Source: Myxococcales bacterium
GTDB lineage: Bacteria; Myxococcota_A; UBA796; GCA-2862545
NCBI GenBank assembly: GCA_019634415.1
Contig: JAHQVJ010000221.1
Span: 49,989-113,988 of the forward strand
Length of the DNA: 64,000 nucleotides
Direction: 5' to 3'
Position numbers and translations under genes: made by a program. Shown in pieces: positions 46,191-56,257 of the stretch (within the stretch, counting starts at the first letter, position 1; every line of letters begins with the position of its first letter). Under the pieces are notes generated by a model. The model ran no database searches, was not told the DNA's origin, and worked only from the letters and a program-made list of their open reading frames with translations.

Positions 46191-47186
46191 TCACGACCGG
46201 TTCAGGTCAGTGACCTCGTTCACCAGCGATTCGTCGCCGATGAACAACGGGGTGCGCTCGTGCAGCTCCTCGGGCAGCCGATCCAGGATGGCGCCACGAC
46301 CGTCCGTGGCCGCGCCGCCCGCCTTCTCTGCCAAGAACGCCAGGGGAAACCCCTCGTACAACAACCGGAGCTTGCCCTTGGGCGAGCGATCGTCGGCTGG
46401 GTACAGGAACACGCCTCCCTTCACCAGCGTGCGGTGGAAGTCCGCCACCAAGCTTCCGATGTAGCGCGCTCGGAAGCCGCGCTCCTTCGCGCGCTGCACG
46501 AAGCGGTTCACGCCCTCGGCCCAGCGTGGGGAGTAGGCCTCGTTGCAGCTGTAGATCTTGCCCTCGGGGATGCGGATCCGGGGGTGCGACAAGAAGAACT
46601 CGCCCACCGTGGGATCGAGGGTGAAGCCGTTCACCCCCGACGCGGAACCGAGCACCAACACGGTCCCCGAGCCATAGATCACGTAGCCGGCGGCCACCAG
46701 ATCCCGGCCCGTGCGGAGCACGTCCGTCAGCTCTGCGGGGCTCCCCTCGCTGGAGCGACGACGGAACACCCCGAAGATCGTGCCGATGGTCGCGTTGCAG
46801 TCGATGTTGGAGGATCCGTCCAGCGGATCGACGGTCACCACGTACCTGCCGGAGTGCCAGCGCTCTCCCACCAGCACGGGGGACTCCTCCTCCTCGGAGA
46901 CCACCATGCAGGTGTGTCCGCGATGCTCCAGCGAGCGCTTGAAGGTCTCGTTGGCGTACTCGTCGAGCTTCTGGACGAACTCGCCCTGGATGTTGACCTC
47001 GCCCGTCGCCCCCAGCATGCCTGCCAAGCCTGCGCGGTTCACACGGGAGCTGATCATCTTGCCGGCGAGCGCGATGCTCTGGCAGAGGTTCACGAAGGTA
47101 CCTGTGGCCTCGGGATGATCCGCCAAGGTGTCCATCAGGAACCGGTCCAGGGTGACTCCCTCCTCGAACTGCCGCTCCATCTGCAC
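46191..47186 (-). CDS. fbp: Fructose-1,6-bisphosphatase class I
   Basis: VVSEEEE, YVVTVDPLDGSSNIDCNATIGTIFGVFRR, GFTLDPTVGEFFLSHP. Confidence 0.97.
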   Translation of the reverse strand: MQMERQFEEGVTLDRFLMDTLADHPEATGTFVNLCQSIALAGKMISSRVNRAGLAGMLGATGEVNIQGEFVQKLDEYANETFKRSLEHRGHTCMVVSEEEESPVLVGERWHSGRYVVTVDPLDGSSNIDCNATIGTIFGVFRRRSSEGSPAELTDVLRTGRDLVAAGYVIYGSGTVLVLGSASGVNGFTLDPTVGEFFLSHPRIRIPEGKIYSCNEAYSPRWAEGVNRFVQRAKERGFRARYIGSLVADFHRTLVKGGVFLYPADDRSPKGKLRLLYEGFPLAFLAEKAGGAATDGRGAILDRLPEELHERTPLFIGDESLVNEVTDLNRS

Positions 47187-47238
47187 CTCCGGAGGGCCCG
47201 CAGGCGAAGCCGAGGGCCGAAAGTCGATGCAAGGGGGG

Positions 47239-47631
47239 CTATCCGACTTCGGGCCAGTCGCCCTTCACCGGGCCGCGGTCGTCCTCGGGTGCTGCGATGT
47301 ACTCGCTGGGCTCGAGCACCTCCAGAGAGAACTCCGACACCGGGGGCCGACTGTCGGTGGCCCCAGGCGCTCGGCGACGCTCGGCGGCGGCCTTGCTGGA
47401 CTCGAAGGCCAGCGCCAGCCCTCCGCCCTCCGGCACGAACAGCGTGACCTTGCCCCGCGACAGCTCCGTGGTGACCCCATCCTCCCGCACCGCCCGGATC
47501 AGGTCGGCATGGGCGGCGATCGCACGAGCCATGGCCTCCCGGAGGTTCCCGTTGGTCATGGGCAGGAAGCCCGACGCCACCATCAACAGTTGATCCCAGT
47601 CCCGCTGATGGAGCTGGCGAACCTTCGGCAT
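47239..47631 (-). CDS. Hypothetical protein
   Basis: Coherent 130-aa ORF MPKVRQLHQRDWDQLLMVASGFLPM...; alternative start 47655. Confidence 0.5.
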   Translation of the reverse strand: MPKVRQLHQRDWDQLLMVASGFLPMTNGNLREAMARAIAAHADLIRAVREDGVTTELSRGKVTLFVPEGGGLALAFESSKAAAERRRAPGATDSRPPVSEFSLEVLEPSEYIAAPEDDRGPVKGDWPEVG

Positions 47632-47683
47632 GGAGCCTCCGACGTCATTCAACATACCGGGCCCGGCCCGAGTTGGGCACGAA

Positions 47684-49123
47684 CTACTCTCGGTAGCCCA
47701 ATGCCTCGAGCTGTGCGTCCAGGTCATCCGCCGGCTCGAGCTGCTCGGGATCCGCCCCCTCTCCCTCCGCAAGGCGCTGCTGTCGCCATGCATCCAGCTC
47801 CGCCAGCAAGGCCGCATCCTCGCTGGGTAGGCGGAAGGAGGGATCGGATTCGCGATCGAAGCAGCCGCGCGGAATGCGATCCCGAGGGCGCACCTCGGGA
47901 TCGTAGCCCGACTGGCACTGGGTCTCGTCGGTCCACACCGAGGCGATGTTCGACCGCAGGAACATCGAGGCGGCGAAGGCCCGCTCGCGATCCGTGCGAC
48001 CTCCCTCCCCCTGCACCAGCGCAGAGAAGTCTCTGCCGGGCAGCGCAGGATCGGCGGGCAACCCGGTCAGACCGATGAGCGTGGGCACGAGATCCACACC
48101 GCTGGCCAGACCGTCGATGCGGTGTCCCGCCGGAACCCCGGGCCCCCGCACCAGCCACGGGATCCGCACCGTGCTTCCGTACATGCGCTTGCCGTGTCCG
48201 CCCCCGTGGTGCGCGGGCATCGACAACCCCTCCCCGTGGTCCGCCACGAACACCCACAGCGTGTCCTGCGGAGTGATGCCGCGCTCCTTGAGCTCCCCCT
48301 GCAGCCTGGCCACTGCTGCGTCGGTGCGACGCAGCAGGGCGCGGTACTCGAGCACCGTGCGCGACACGCGAGTGCCGGGGTCGCCGACGGCCATCAGCTC
48401 CTTCGGCCGGGGGTACCGGGGCGTGTGGGGATCGATGATCACGACCTGCAGAAAGAGGGGGCGCTCCGCGTCCTCGGGAGTTCGCGCGTCCACCAACTTC
48501 AGCGCGTCCCGCACCACGCGGGTGCCTCCGATCTTGTTCTCGGTGGCGAAGGCCCGCTCCGACAGCGTGTCACGGTAGGCATCGAACCCCTGGCCGAAGC
48601 CGAACTCGTAGTTGAGGTTGGGGTTGGCCGTCACGCCCACGGTGCTCCACCCGGCGGCCTGGAAGCGCTCCGCGAGGGTGGTCAGCTCCGAGGGCAACAC
48701 CCGCTCGCTGTGTCGCGGACCGGGCTCGGCCATCCCCACCGACGCGGCGTGGCGGCCCACCAGCAACCCCACCGACGCCTCACGCGTCCACGAAGACGTC
48801 GACAGCGCACCCTCGAAGCGCACCCCGTCGTTGGCCAGCTCGGTCAGGAAGGGAGTGGTCTGCGCCGGCCCACCGTAGGGCGTCATCTGATCCCGACGGA
48901 CCGTGCAACCAATCACGAGCACCACGTTGGGAGCCCCCTCGGGCGCCCGAGCCCGATCCACCGGTGCCGCCGGTGTGTGCCGGAGCGTCTCCTCCGACGC
49001 CTCCTTGGCGCCACGGCCCTGGAGGGGAGCGTCGTCGCCAGCCAGCCAAGGCCACGCCAGGTAGAGCGCAGCCGAGCCGAACACCACCGCTGCCACCGCC
49101 CCAGCCGCCACCCTCCGATCCAC
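47684..49123 (-). CDS. Sulfatase/alkaline phosphatase superfamily membrane protein
   Basis: NVVLVIGCTVRRDQMTPYGG, STSSWTREASVGLLVGRHAASVG, VADHGEGLSMPAHHGGGHGKRMYGSTVRIPWLVRGPG; GTG start; N-terminal TM. Confidence 0.85.
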   Translation of the reverse strand: MDRRVAAGAVAAVVFGSAALYLAWPWLAGDDAPLQGRGAKEASEETLRHTPAAPVDRARAPEGAPNVVLVIGCTVRRDQMTPYGGPAQTTPFLTELANDGVRFEGALSTSSWTREASVGLLVGRHAASVGMAEPGPRHSERVLPSELTTLAERFQAAGWSTVGVTANPNLNYEFGFGQGFDAYRDTLSERAFATENKIGGTRVVRDALKLVDARTPEDAERPLFLQVVIIDPHTPRYPRPKELMAVGDPGTRVSRTVLEYRALLRRTDAAVARLQGELKERGITPQDTLWVFVADHGEGLSMPAHHGGGHGKRMYGSTVRIPWLVRGPGVPAGHRIDGLASGVDLVPTLIGLTGLPADPALPGRDFSALVQGEGGRTDRERAFAASMFLRSNIASVWTDETQCQSGYDPEVRPRDRIPRGCFDRESDPSFRLPSEDAALLAELDAWRQQRLAEGEGADPEQLEPADDLDAQLEALGYRE

Positions 49124-49145
49124 GTACCCTCCTCCCGCGGCGCGG

Positions 49146-50378
49146 TTAACGCCCCTGTCGCAGCCTGACCTGAACCTCGCCGCCCAGCATTCGTCCCCGC
49201 AACAGGAGACGACCATCGTCGGTGCGTCCCCACACCCAGGTGCCCTCGCCCAGGGCCATGAGCCACTCCCCCATCCCGAAGCCCTTCGCCGGCATCGCGA
49301 AGCGGTCGCGGCGGCCGTGCATCGTCAGGCTGTGGGTCTCGATCCCCACGAACCGTAGCTCCTGCTCCCCCGCCACGCACCAGCGCCCCGAGCAGGTCCC
49401 GCTCGTTCCCATCCGGTCGGCCATTCCCACGGCCGCCAAGGGACCCACGAAGGCGTCGGCGAGCACGACCTGGAGCCGACCATCGGCGCTGAACTCGAAG
49501 CGCACACCCCGCGCTCCCATCACCTGCCCGAAGCCCTCGGCGCTGGCCACCTCCCAGGTGCCCACGGGCCCACCGGTGTCGGTCACCAGCGAGCACCCTC
49601 CGTCGACCGCCGCCGCCAGGGTCTTCAGCGCATGGTCCGCCCGCGCCCACGGCTGGTCCACCGCTCCCGCGCCCTGCACCACCACCCGACCGCCCCTGGA
49701 GTGGCCGGGAACGAGGAGCGGCTGCCAGCTCCACGCATCCAAGGCACACGGCACGTCCCGAGGTGCGACGGGCTCCACCTGCACCGGGAGGGCACCTCGC
49801 CCCCCTCGCGGCGACAGCACCCAAGCTCCCAGCCGCAGCCACTCCGCCGCCGACAGCACCCCGCCCTTCAGCAGGCGCACGGCCTGCGCCAGCGGATCCG
49901 CCTTGGCCGCGTGCCACGCCTGCATCACGGCTCCACCAGCCCGAGGATGCCCACCCGGGTGCCCCGTCGCGATCGCCACCGCGAGATCGGCGTGCGCGAT
50001 CCCGAGCTCCGGCGCCACGCGGTGCGCAGCAAAGGCAGCCGCGCCCGTCCACCTCCAGTCGTCACCCGCTTGCGCTTCGCAGCGTCGCGACAGCTCCAGC
50101 AGGGCCACTCCCTCCAGCACACTCGCCGCCGCGCGGCGCCATCGATCCACCGGGATCGCAGGCGACTCGTCGGGGTGATGCAGGGCGGGTCCTGCCAGGT
50201 GCTCCGACAGCACGACTCGTCGGCCGTCCGCATGCCACGCAAAGAAGCCGGGAACGTTGCCCAGCTCTACGTGAACGGGCCCCCCCGCGGGAGGCAGCTG
50301 CTCGAGACCCCGCTCCACCGTGGCGCGGACCGGCTCGAGGACGGACCGTGTGGAGTCGTCGACGGCAATGCGTCCCAT
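49146..50378 (-). CDS. Hypothetical protein
   Basis: Long coherent ORF between sulfatase and pheS; no family recognised. Confidence 0.5.
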   Translation of the reverse strand: MGRIAVDDSTRSVLEPVRATVERGLEQLPPAGGPVHVELGNVPGFFAWHADGRRVVLSEHLAGPALHHPDESPAIPVDRWRRAAASVLEGVALLELSRRCEAQAGDDWRWTGAAAFAAHRVAPELGIAHADLAVAIATGHPGGHPRAGGAVMQAWHAAKADPLAQAVRLLKGGVLSAAEWLRLGAWVLSPRGGRGALPVQVEPVAPRDVPCALDAWSWQPLLVPGHSRGGRVVVQGAGAVDQPWARADHALKTLAAAVDGGCSLVTDTGGPVGTWEVASAEGFGQVMGARGVRFEFSADGRLQVVLADAFVGPLAAVGMADRMGTSGTCSGRWCVAGEQELRFVGIETHSLTMHGRRDRFAMPAKGFGMGEWLMALGEGTWVWGRTDDGRLLLRGRMLGGEVQVRLRQGR

Positions 50379-50687
50379 CGCTCCGCACGTATCCGAACGC
50401 GCGCCCACGGGCGCACGATCGTCAGCCGCCGATGGCGACCGCCAAGACGGTACCAGCCCAAATGACCATGACGCCGACCAACCGAGGTGCCATGCTGACC
50501 ATCAATGAGGACACGGGCGCTCCCTGTGCTCGGGGTCGACGATCCACCGACCCTCTAGTTCCAGTAGACACATCGGACGGAAGGCCGTTCGTCTGAAACG
50601 GTCAGCAATTGCCGTAACCAGCGTGAGACCCCTCATCGCAGGATCGGGACTCGGGCTCGCTCGACCGGTTAGGACTCCCCCCGATCC

Positions 50688-51755
50688 ATGAGGCCGATGC
50701 CGATGCCAGACGTCGAGTCCCTCCTAAGGGACTTCCGAGCTGATCTCTCCGCTGTCACCGATCCTGCCCACCTCGACGAGGTGAAGCGCCGACACACGGG
50801 CAAGAAGAGTCCGCTGAAGGCAGCGTTCAAGGAGCTCCGATCCGTCCCCGATGCCGATCGCCCTGCGGTGGCGGCCGCCATTAACGCGGCCAAGGCCACC
50901 ATGGAGGCGGAGGTGGAGCAAGCCGCACAGCGCGTGCAGCAACAGGCCCTCGCCCGCCAGCTGCAGGCCGAGTGGCAGGATCTCACCCTGCCCGGGCTCG
51001 CGCCGCACCGTGGGGCCCGGCACCCGATCACCCAGGTGGAGCGAAGGGCGATGCAGATGCTCCGCCAGCTGGGCTTCGAGGTGGTGGACGGACCCGAGGT
51101 GGAGCACCCCTGGTACAACTTCGACGCGCTGAACATCCCAGAGCACCACCCTGCTCGGGACATGCAGGACACCTTCTGGGTGACTGGCGGGTGGTTGCTG
51201 CGATCGCACACCACCACCGTGCAGGCACGAGTGCTCGAGGAGCGGCCCGAGCTGCCCATCAAGATCGCGAGCATCGGGCGCGTGTACCGAAACGAGGCCG
51301 TGGACGCCACCCACACCGCGATGTTCCATCAATTCGAGGGACTGTGGGTCGAGCCCGGCCTGACCTTCGCCCACCTCAAGGGTGTGCTGGCCTTCGTGGC
51401 ACGCACCCTGTACGGAAGCAGTCGCCGAATTCGGTTCAAGCCCAAGTTCTACCCCTACACCGAGCCCAGCATCGGCATGGACCTGGCGTGCGTGGCCTGT
51501 GACGGCAGCGGCCAGTCCGATGGGGGCGGCTGCGGCGCCTGCCACGGCGCGGGCTGGCTCACCGTCTTGGGTGCGGGAATGGTCCACCCCAAGGTGTTCG
51601 AGACCTTCGGCTTCGACCACACCGAGGTGACGGGCATCGCCTTCGGGCTGGGCACCACCCGCCTGGGCGCCCAGTGGGCCGGAGTCAGCAAGTCCGCCAC
51701 CCTCTACGAACAGGACTTGCGGGTCCACGAGACCATGCAGCGAGGCACGCCGTGA
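50688..51755 (+). CDS. pheS: Phenylalanine-tRNA ligase alpha subunit
   Basis: GARHPITQVERRAMQMLRQLGFEVVDGPEVE, DTFWVTGGWLLRSHTTTVQAR, FKPKFYPYTEPSIGMD, GAGMVHPKVFETFG. Confidence 0.95.
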   Translation: MRPMPMPDVESLLRDFRADLSAVTDPAHLDEVKRRHTGKKSPLKAAFKELRSVPDADRPAVAAAINAAKATMEAEVEQAAQRVQQQALARQLQAEWQDLTLPGLAPHRGARHPITQVERRAMQMLRQLGFEVVDGPEVEHPWYNFDALNIPEHHPARDMQDTFWVTGGWLLRSHTTTVQARVLEERPELPIKIASIGRVYRNEAVDATHTAMFHQFEGLWVEPGLTFAHLKGVLAFVARTLYGSSRRIRFKPKFYPYTEPSIGMDLACVACDGSGQSDGGGCGACHGAGWLTVLGAGMVHPKVFETFGFDHTEVTGIAFGLGTTRLGAQWAGVSKSATLYEQDLRVHETMQRGTP

Positions 51756-53893
51756 GGATCGCCCTGGACGTGTTGCGTCGACACATCGACGCCCCAGAAG
51801 ACCCCGTACAGCTGCGCCGTCTGATGGACGAGCAGGGTCTGGAGGTCAAGCGCGTAGAGCACGACGGAACCGGCACCGTCTTCACCCTCGAGCTGCTCGC
51901 CAACCGAGGGGATCACCACTGCTACGACGGCGTCGCCCGCGAGCTCGACGGACGACTCGGCGTGGGGCTCACCGCTCCGGAGACCGCGAAGTTGCAGCTC
52001 GGAGAGCCGCCCTGGGAGCTTCGCTGCGAGACCGAGCTGTGCCTGCGCTACACCGCCACGCTGATGACGCGCAAGAAGCGGAAGAAGAAGGGCACCGTGG
52101 GCGCCGATGCCCTGCGCGTGCTCGAGGGCGCCCAGATCCACAGCCTCGAGGCCCCCATCGACGCCAGCAACGTCGCGAACCTCGAGCTCGGCCAGCCCAC
52201 CCACGCCTTCGATGCAGACACCATCGTGGGCCCCGTCACCATCCGAGAGTCGGTGGCGGGCGAGCAGGCGCTGCCCTTGTTCGCCGAGTCCCGCGTGGAG
52301 CTGCCCGAGGGCACGCTGGTGATCGCGGACGACGAGAAGATCTTGGCCATCGCGGGCGTCATCGGATGCGAGGAGTCCAAGACCACCGAGGCGACCACCC
52401 GGCTGTTGCTGGAGTCGGCCTGCTTCGACCCGGTGGCGGTGCGCAAGGCGAGCAGGGCGCTGTCGATCCACACCGACTCCTCGGCACGGTTCGAGCGCGG
52501 ATCGGATCCCGACCGGGTGCTCACGGGAGCAGGTCGGGTGGCACACTTGCTCGAGACCCATGCGGGATGGCGACGAGAAGGCCTCACGGGCTCCGTGGGC
52601 AGCTTCACCGACCCCGCGCGGGTCATCGAGATCGACGTCGCCGAGGTGAACGCCTTCCTCGCCACGGATCTCACCGAAGCCCAGATGATCGAGCGCCTGG
52701 GTCGCTACGGCTTCGCGACCGTGTCGGGTGCGACGACGAGCGTTCGGGTTCCGACCTGGCGCCTGTGGGACGTGCACTACCCCGCGGATCTGTACGAGGA
52801 GCTCGCCAAGTCCGTGGGCTACGACACCACGCCCATCGAGCTTCCCCAGGCCGATCTGGGCGCCCAGCCCTCCGCCGAGGAGGAGCGACGGGATCGCGTC
52901 GAAGAAGTGTTGCTGGGCTACGGCTTCCACGAGGTCTTCACCGACGGCTTCTATGGCAGGCGCGCACGGGAGCTGCTCGGCCTGGTGGAAGGACACCCGC
53001 TGTTCGAGCACATCGAGACCACCAACGCGATGGATCGGGCCTACTCGCTGCTGAAGAACAACTGCCTGCACCAGGCCATGGAGGCGGTGGCGATCAACGA
53101 GCGGCGGCGCACCCTGCACGGCAAGATGTTCGAGTGGACGCGCACGTTCCACCCGGCGCCAGGTGCGGACTCGGACCGAGCGGACCGCACCCGCTCACCA
53201 TGTTCCGAGCGGCAGCTGCTGTGGCTCGCCACGTTCTCGGCCGAGCCCCCCACGCAGTGGTCCCCCACGGCACGGGTCCAGACGGGGGCATGGTTCCTCA
53301 AGGGCGTGGTCGAGGAGCTGGCGGTGGAGCTCGGACTGCCGCTGGAGCTGTCGGAGTGCCCCGAAGAACATCCACTGGCCATCGCGCTGCACCCGGGCCG
53401 CCGCGCCCTCGTGACCCTGCAGGGCCAACCCGTGGGCGTGCTGGGAGAGGTGCATCCGGCCGTGGTTCGCAGGTACAAGATCAAGGTCGTACGCCCCTGC
53501 TACCTGGAGATCGATCGCGAGGTCCTGGTGTCGGAGGGGCGGAGACCTACCTACCAGGAGCCTCCCACGAGCCAGCCCATCGCTCGCAGCGTGGCCTTCG
53601 CCATCCCCGACGGCATCACCGTCGCCACGGTGGTGGACTGCATGTCCAGCGCAGGACCCGATTGGCTGCAGAGGGTGTGGGTGGTGGACGTCTTCGTCAT
53701 GGAGGAAGGCGGAGATCCATCGACCGACCGCGCCTCTCCCACGTCCAGTGATCTCGTGCGAAGCGTCACCTTCGAGCTCACCTATGCCAACCCGGAGAAC
53801 CGGCGATCCGCCGACGAGGTTAATCTGGTGACGGAGACCGTCGTCCGGGCGGTTCACGACCAGCTCGGTGGGCAGGGCGTTCAGCAAAGGTAG
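51752..53893 (+). CDS. pheT: Phenylalanine-tRNA ligase beta subunit, lacking EMAP-type tRNA-binding domain
   Basis: LANRGDHHCYDGVARELDG, THAFDADTI, IIGCEESKTTEATTRLLLESACFDPVAVRK; FDX-ACB-like end; GTG start overlaps the pheS stop. Confidence 0.95.
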   Translation: MRIALDVLRRHIDAPEDPVQLRRLMDEQGLEVKRVEHDGTGTVFTLELLANRGDHHCYDGVARELDGRLGVGLTAPETAKLQLGEPPWELRCETELCLRYTATLMTRKKRKKKGTVGADALRVLEGAQIHSLEAPIDASNVANLELGQPTHAFDADTIVGPVTIRESVAGEQALPLFAESRVELPEGTLVIADDEKILAIAGVIGCEESKTTEATTRLLLESACFDPVAVRKASRALSIHTDSSARFERGSDPDRVLTGAGRVAHLLETHAGWRREGLTGSVGSFTDPARVIEIDVAEVNAFLATDLTEAQMIERLGRYGFATVSGATTSVRVPTWRLWDVHYPADLYEELAKSVGYDTTPIELPQADLGAQPSAEEERRDRVEEVLLGYGFHEVFTDGFYGRRARELLGLVEGHPLFEHIETTNAMDRAYSLLKNNCLHQAMEAVAINERRRTLHGKMFEWTRTFHPAPGADSDRADRTRSPCSERQLLWLATFSAEPPTQWSPTARVQTGAWFLKGVVEELAVELGLPLELSECPEEHPLAIALHPGRRALVTLQGQPVGVLGEVHPAVVRRYKIKVVRPCYLEIDREVLVSEGRRPTYQEPPTSQPIARSVAFAIPDGITVATVVDCMSSAGPDWLQRVWVVDVFVMEEGGDPSTDRASPTSSDLVRSVTFELTYANPENRRSADEVNLVTETVVRAVHDQLGGQGVQQR

Positions 53894-53901
53894 GTCGACT
53901 C

Positions 53902-55284
53902 GTGACGTCCCGCAAGCGAGGCAAGCACGCTGATCAGTCCGTCGAAGACTGGCTCTCCGAGCGACTCGACTTCGAGCTCGACGATCCTCCCACCGAGGTG
54001 ATGGAGCCCGACAAGCGCGCCAAGCTCGCGGCAGAGGCCGCAGAGGAGGCCCCCACCGCGCCTCCCACCTCTGCTCCCCGGCGCCCGTCGAAGGTGGTGG
54101 CCAAGTCGCTTGCGGCTGCGCCCTCCCAACCCTCCCGTGCCCAGTCCAGCGGCAACGCACACGCCAAGCCAGAGGGCCCGGGCGAAGCGGGCCAAGACGC
54201 TGGCCTGCTCTGGCCCAACTGGCAGGCCGAGCCCCTCCCCGAGTTCCAGGATCCGCCCACTGGCCCCGACGGCGAGGCACCGGAGCTGACGGCGGAGCTC
54301 CTGAAGGGGGGCGACACCCGCCCCCTGCCGACGGGCATGCCCCTGCCCATCGACGCGGGTCCGGGCTTGCCTTCCTGGAGTCAGGGCGAGAGCACGAACA
54401 GTCTGCTGCAGAGCTTGATGGACACCACCGCCGAGGGGCTCGAGGCACCCGGTGGACCCGTCCAGCGCGGCCCCACGACGCGCCCGCTCCCCTCCAACCC
54501 CGACGACGATCGAACCACGGGCGAGGTCCGCCCCAACCAGCCGACGGTCCCCCTGCCCACGGGAGCTCGGCCTCCCCACCTGGAGACCGGCAGCCCACTG
54601 TCGGACGACGCTCGCTTCGATCCTCCCAGCCCGTCTCGCCCCGCCACGGGTCTGCCTCCCAAGGTGGCAGCCCTCAGCGCCGCGAGAGCCAACCCACGGC
54701 CACTGTCGGAGGCCCGTCCCACCGAGGTGCTCGAGGAGCCGCCACCCGCTCGCAGGCCCCCCAGCTGGTCCGATGCCGAAGATGTGCACGACGCGCCCAC
54801 CATCTTCACCAACGACGGCGACGGCTACATCGAGCGCGCGCTGCAGGAGCTCGGGCCCAGACCCGGAGAGGACATCCACGACGCGCCCACGATGGCCATC
54901 TCGGGAGGCGACAACCCCGCAGCAGCACTCCTGGACGACCCGAAGGCGCTTCACCCGGACCTCCGAGGCCCCCTCGAGCCAGGCTCGGCCGATGCCGATC
55001 GGCCCACCTCGGTGCTCGAAGAAGCCCCACCGCCGCCCCGAGGAGACTTCTCCCGTCCCGCGGCGCCAGACAGCTTCCTGTTCGCCGGCGACGACCCTGC
55101 CAACAGCCCTCGGACGATGGCCCACGAGCCCGAGCCCACCGCCACCCCCCCTTCGGCCATGAGCGCCCCCGCGGGCATCTCCCGGGCATGGCTGGCGTGG
55201 ACGGGAGCCACGGTCGGCCTGCTCCTGTTCCTGTTCATGCTGCTGGTGGTGGCCGCGATCCTGTGGATCGCGGCCCCCGCATGA
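53902..55284 (+). CDS. Pro/Asp-rich protein with single C-terminal TM (tail-anchored)
   Basis: Low-complexity body with repeated xDxHDAPT(I/M) motifs; C-terminal VGLLLFLFMLLVVAAILWIAAPA; GTG start. Confidence 0.6.
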   Translation: MTSRKRGKHADQSVEDWLSERLDFELDDPPTEVMEPDKRAKLAAEAAEEAPTAPPTSAPRRPSKVVAKSLAAAPSQPSRAQSSGNAHAKPEGPGEAGQDAGLLWPNWQAEPLPEFQDPPTGPDGEAPELTAELLKGGDTRPLPTGMPLPIDAGPGLPSWSQGESTNSLLQSLMDTTAEGLEAPGGPVQRGPTTRPLPSNPDDDRTTGEVRPNQPTVPLPTGARPPHLETGSPLSDDARFDPPSPSRPATGLPPKVAALSAARANPRPLSEARPTEVLEEPPPARRPPSWSDAEDVHDAPTIFTNDGDGYIERALQELGPRPGEDIHDAPTMAISGGDNPAAALLDDPKALHPDLRGPLEPGSADADRPTSVLEEAPPPPRGDFSRPAAPDSFLFAGDDPANSPRTMAHEPEPTATPPSAMSAPAGISRAWLAWTGATVGLLLFLFMLLVVAAILWIAAPA

Positions 55285-55294
55285 CCTGATCGGG

Positions 55295-56209
55295 GTGCCC
55301 GCTGGTTGGCTGCTGTGGCTGGGGTGCAGCGCCAGCCCCCTCACCTTTGCGGAAGCACCCACCACCGCCACTGCCAGCGACGGCGTGGTGCGGCTGATCG
55401 TGGTTGGCGACACCGGAAAAGGCAACGCCGGGCAGGCGCAGGTGGCCCACGCCATCGTCGAGACCTGTGCCGTGCGTGGCTGCGATCTGATCCTGATGCT
55501 GGGGGACAACCTCTACCCGCGCGGCATGGAGTACCCCGACGATCCCTTGGCTGACGACCGCATCGCCGCGCCCTACACCGCCGCTGGGGTGCCGGTGTAC
55601 TTGGTCCTTGGCAACCACGACTACGCCCATGGTCGCGACCAGGAGCGAGCCGGATGGCAGCTCGCCTGGGCAGCGCGTACGGCGGGCGTCGAGCTGCCCG
55701 GCCATGCGTGGCACGCTCGCGTGGGGCCGGTACAGCTCGTCGGGCTCGACACCAACGCGGCCCTGCAGTTCGGGGCCGAGCCCCAGCGCAGCTGGCTGCA
55801 GGGTGTTCTCGACAGCAGCGACGCACCCGTGCGCGTGGTGGCTGGCCATCATCCGTGGCGGTCCAACGGGCCCCACGGCAACGCCGGTAGCTACGAGGGT
55901 TGGTCGATCCTGCCCTACGCCTCGGGACGCGGCGTAGCCAGGCTGCTGCAGCCGCTGTGCAATCAGGTACAGCTGTACCTGTCGGGCCACGACCACACCC
56001 GACAGCTGCTCGACCACTGCGGCGTACAGCTCGTGGTGTCCGGAGCCGGGGCGTCGGTGACCCGCTTGGTGGATCGTGGCAACGAACCGCGCTTCGCCTC
56101 TGCCACACTCGGATTCGCCTGGTTGGCCCTGTCTGCCGACCGAGGGGAGGTCACGTTCGTCTCCGCCGACGGTGTCGATGAGGGCACGTTTGTGCTGTTC
56201 GGGGGTTGA
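55295..56209 (+). CDS. Calcineurin-like metallophosphoesterase (purple acid phosphatase-like)
   Basis: VVGDTGKGN, LMLGDNLYPRGM, LVLGNHDY, VVAGHHPWRSNG, LYLSGHDHTRQ. Confidence 0.85.
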   Translation: MPAGWLLWLGCSASPLTFAEAPTTATASDGVVRLIVVGDTGKGNAGQAQVAHAIVETCAVRGCDLILMLGDNLYPRGMEYPDDPLADDRIAAPYTAAGVPVYLVLGNHDYAHGRDQERAGWQLAWAARTAGVELPGHAWHARVGPVQLVGLDTNAALQFGAEPQRSWLQGVLDSSDAPVRVVAGHHPWRSNGPHGNAGSYEGWSILPYASGRGVARLLQPLCNQVQLYLSGHDHTRQLLDHCGVQLVVSGAGASVTRLVDRGNEPRFASATLGFAWLALSADRGEVTFVSADGVDEGTFVLFGG

Positions 56210-56257
56210 CTTGCGGGCCCGCTACAAAAGGGGCACCCTGCCGAGGGAGGAGGACGC

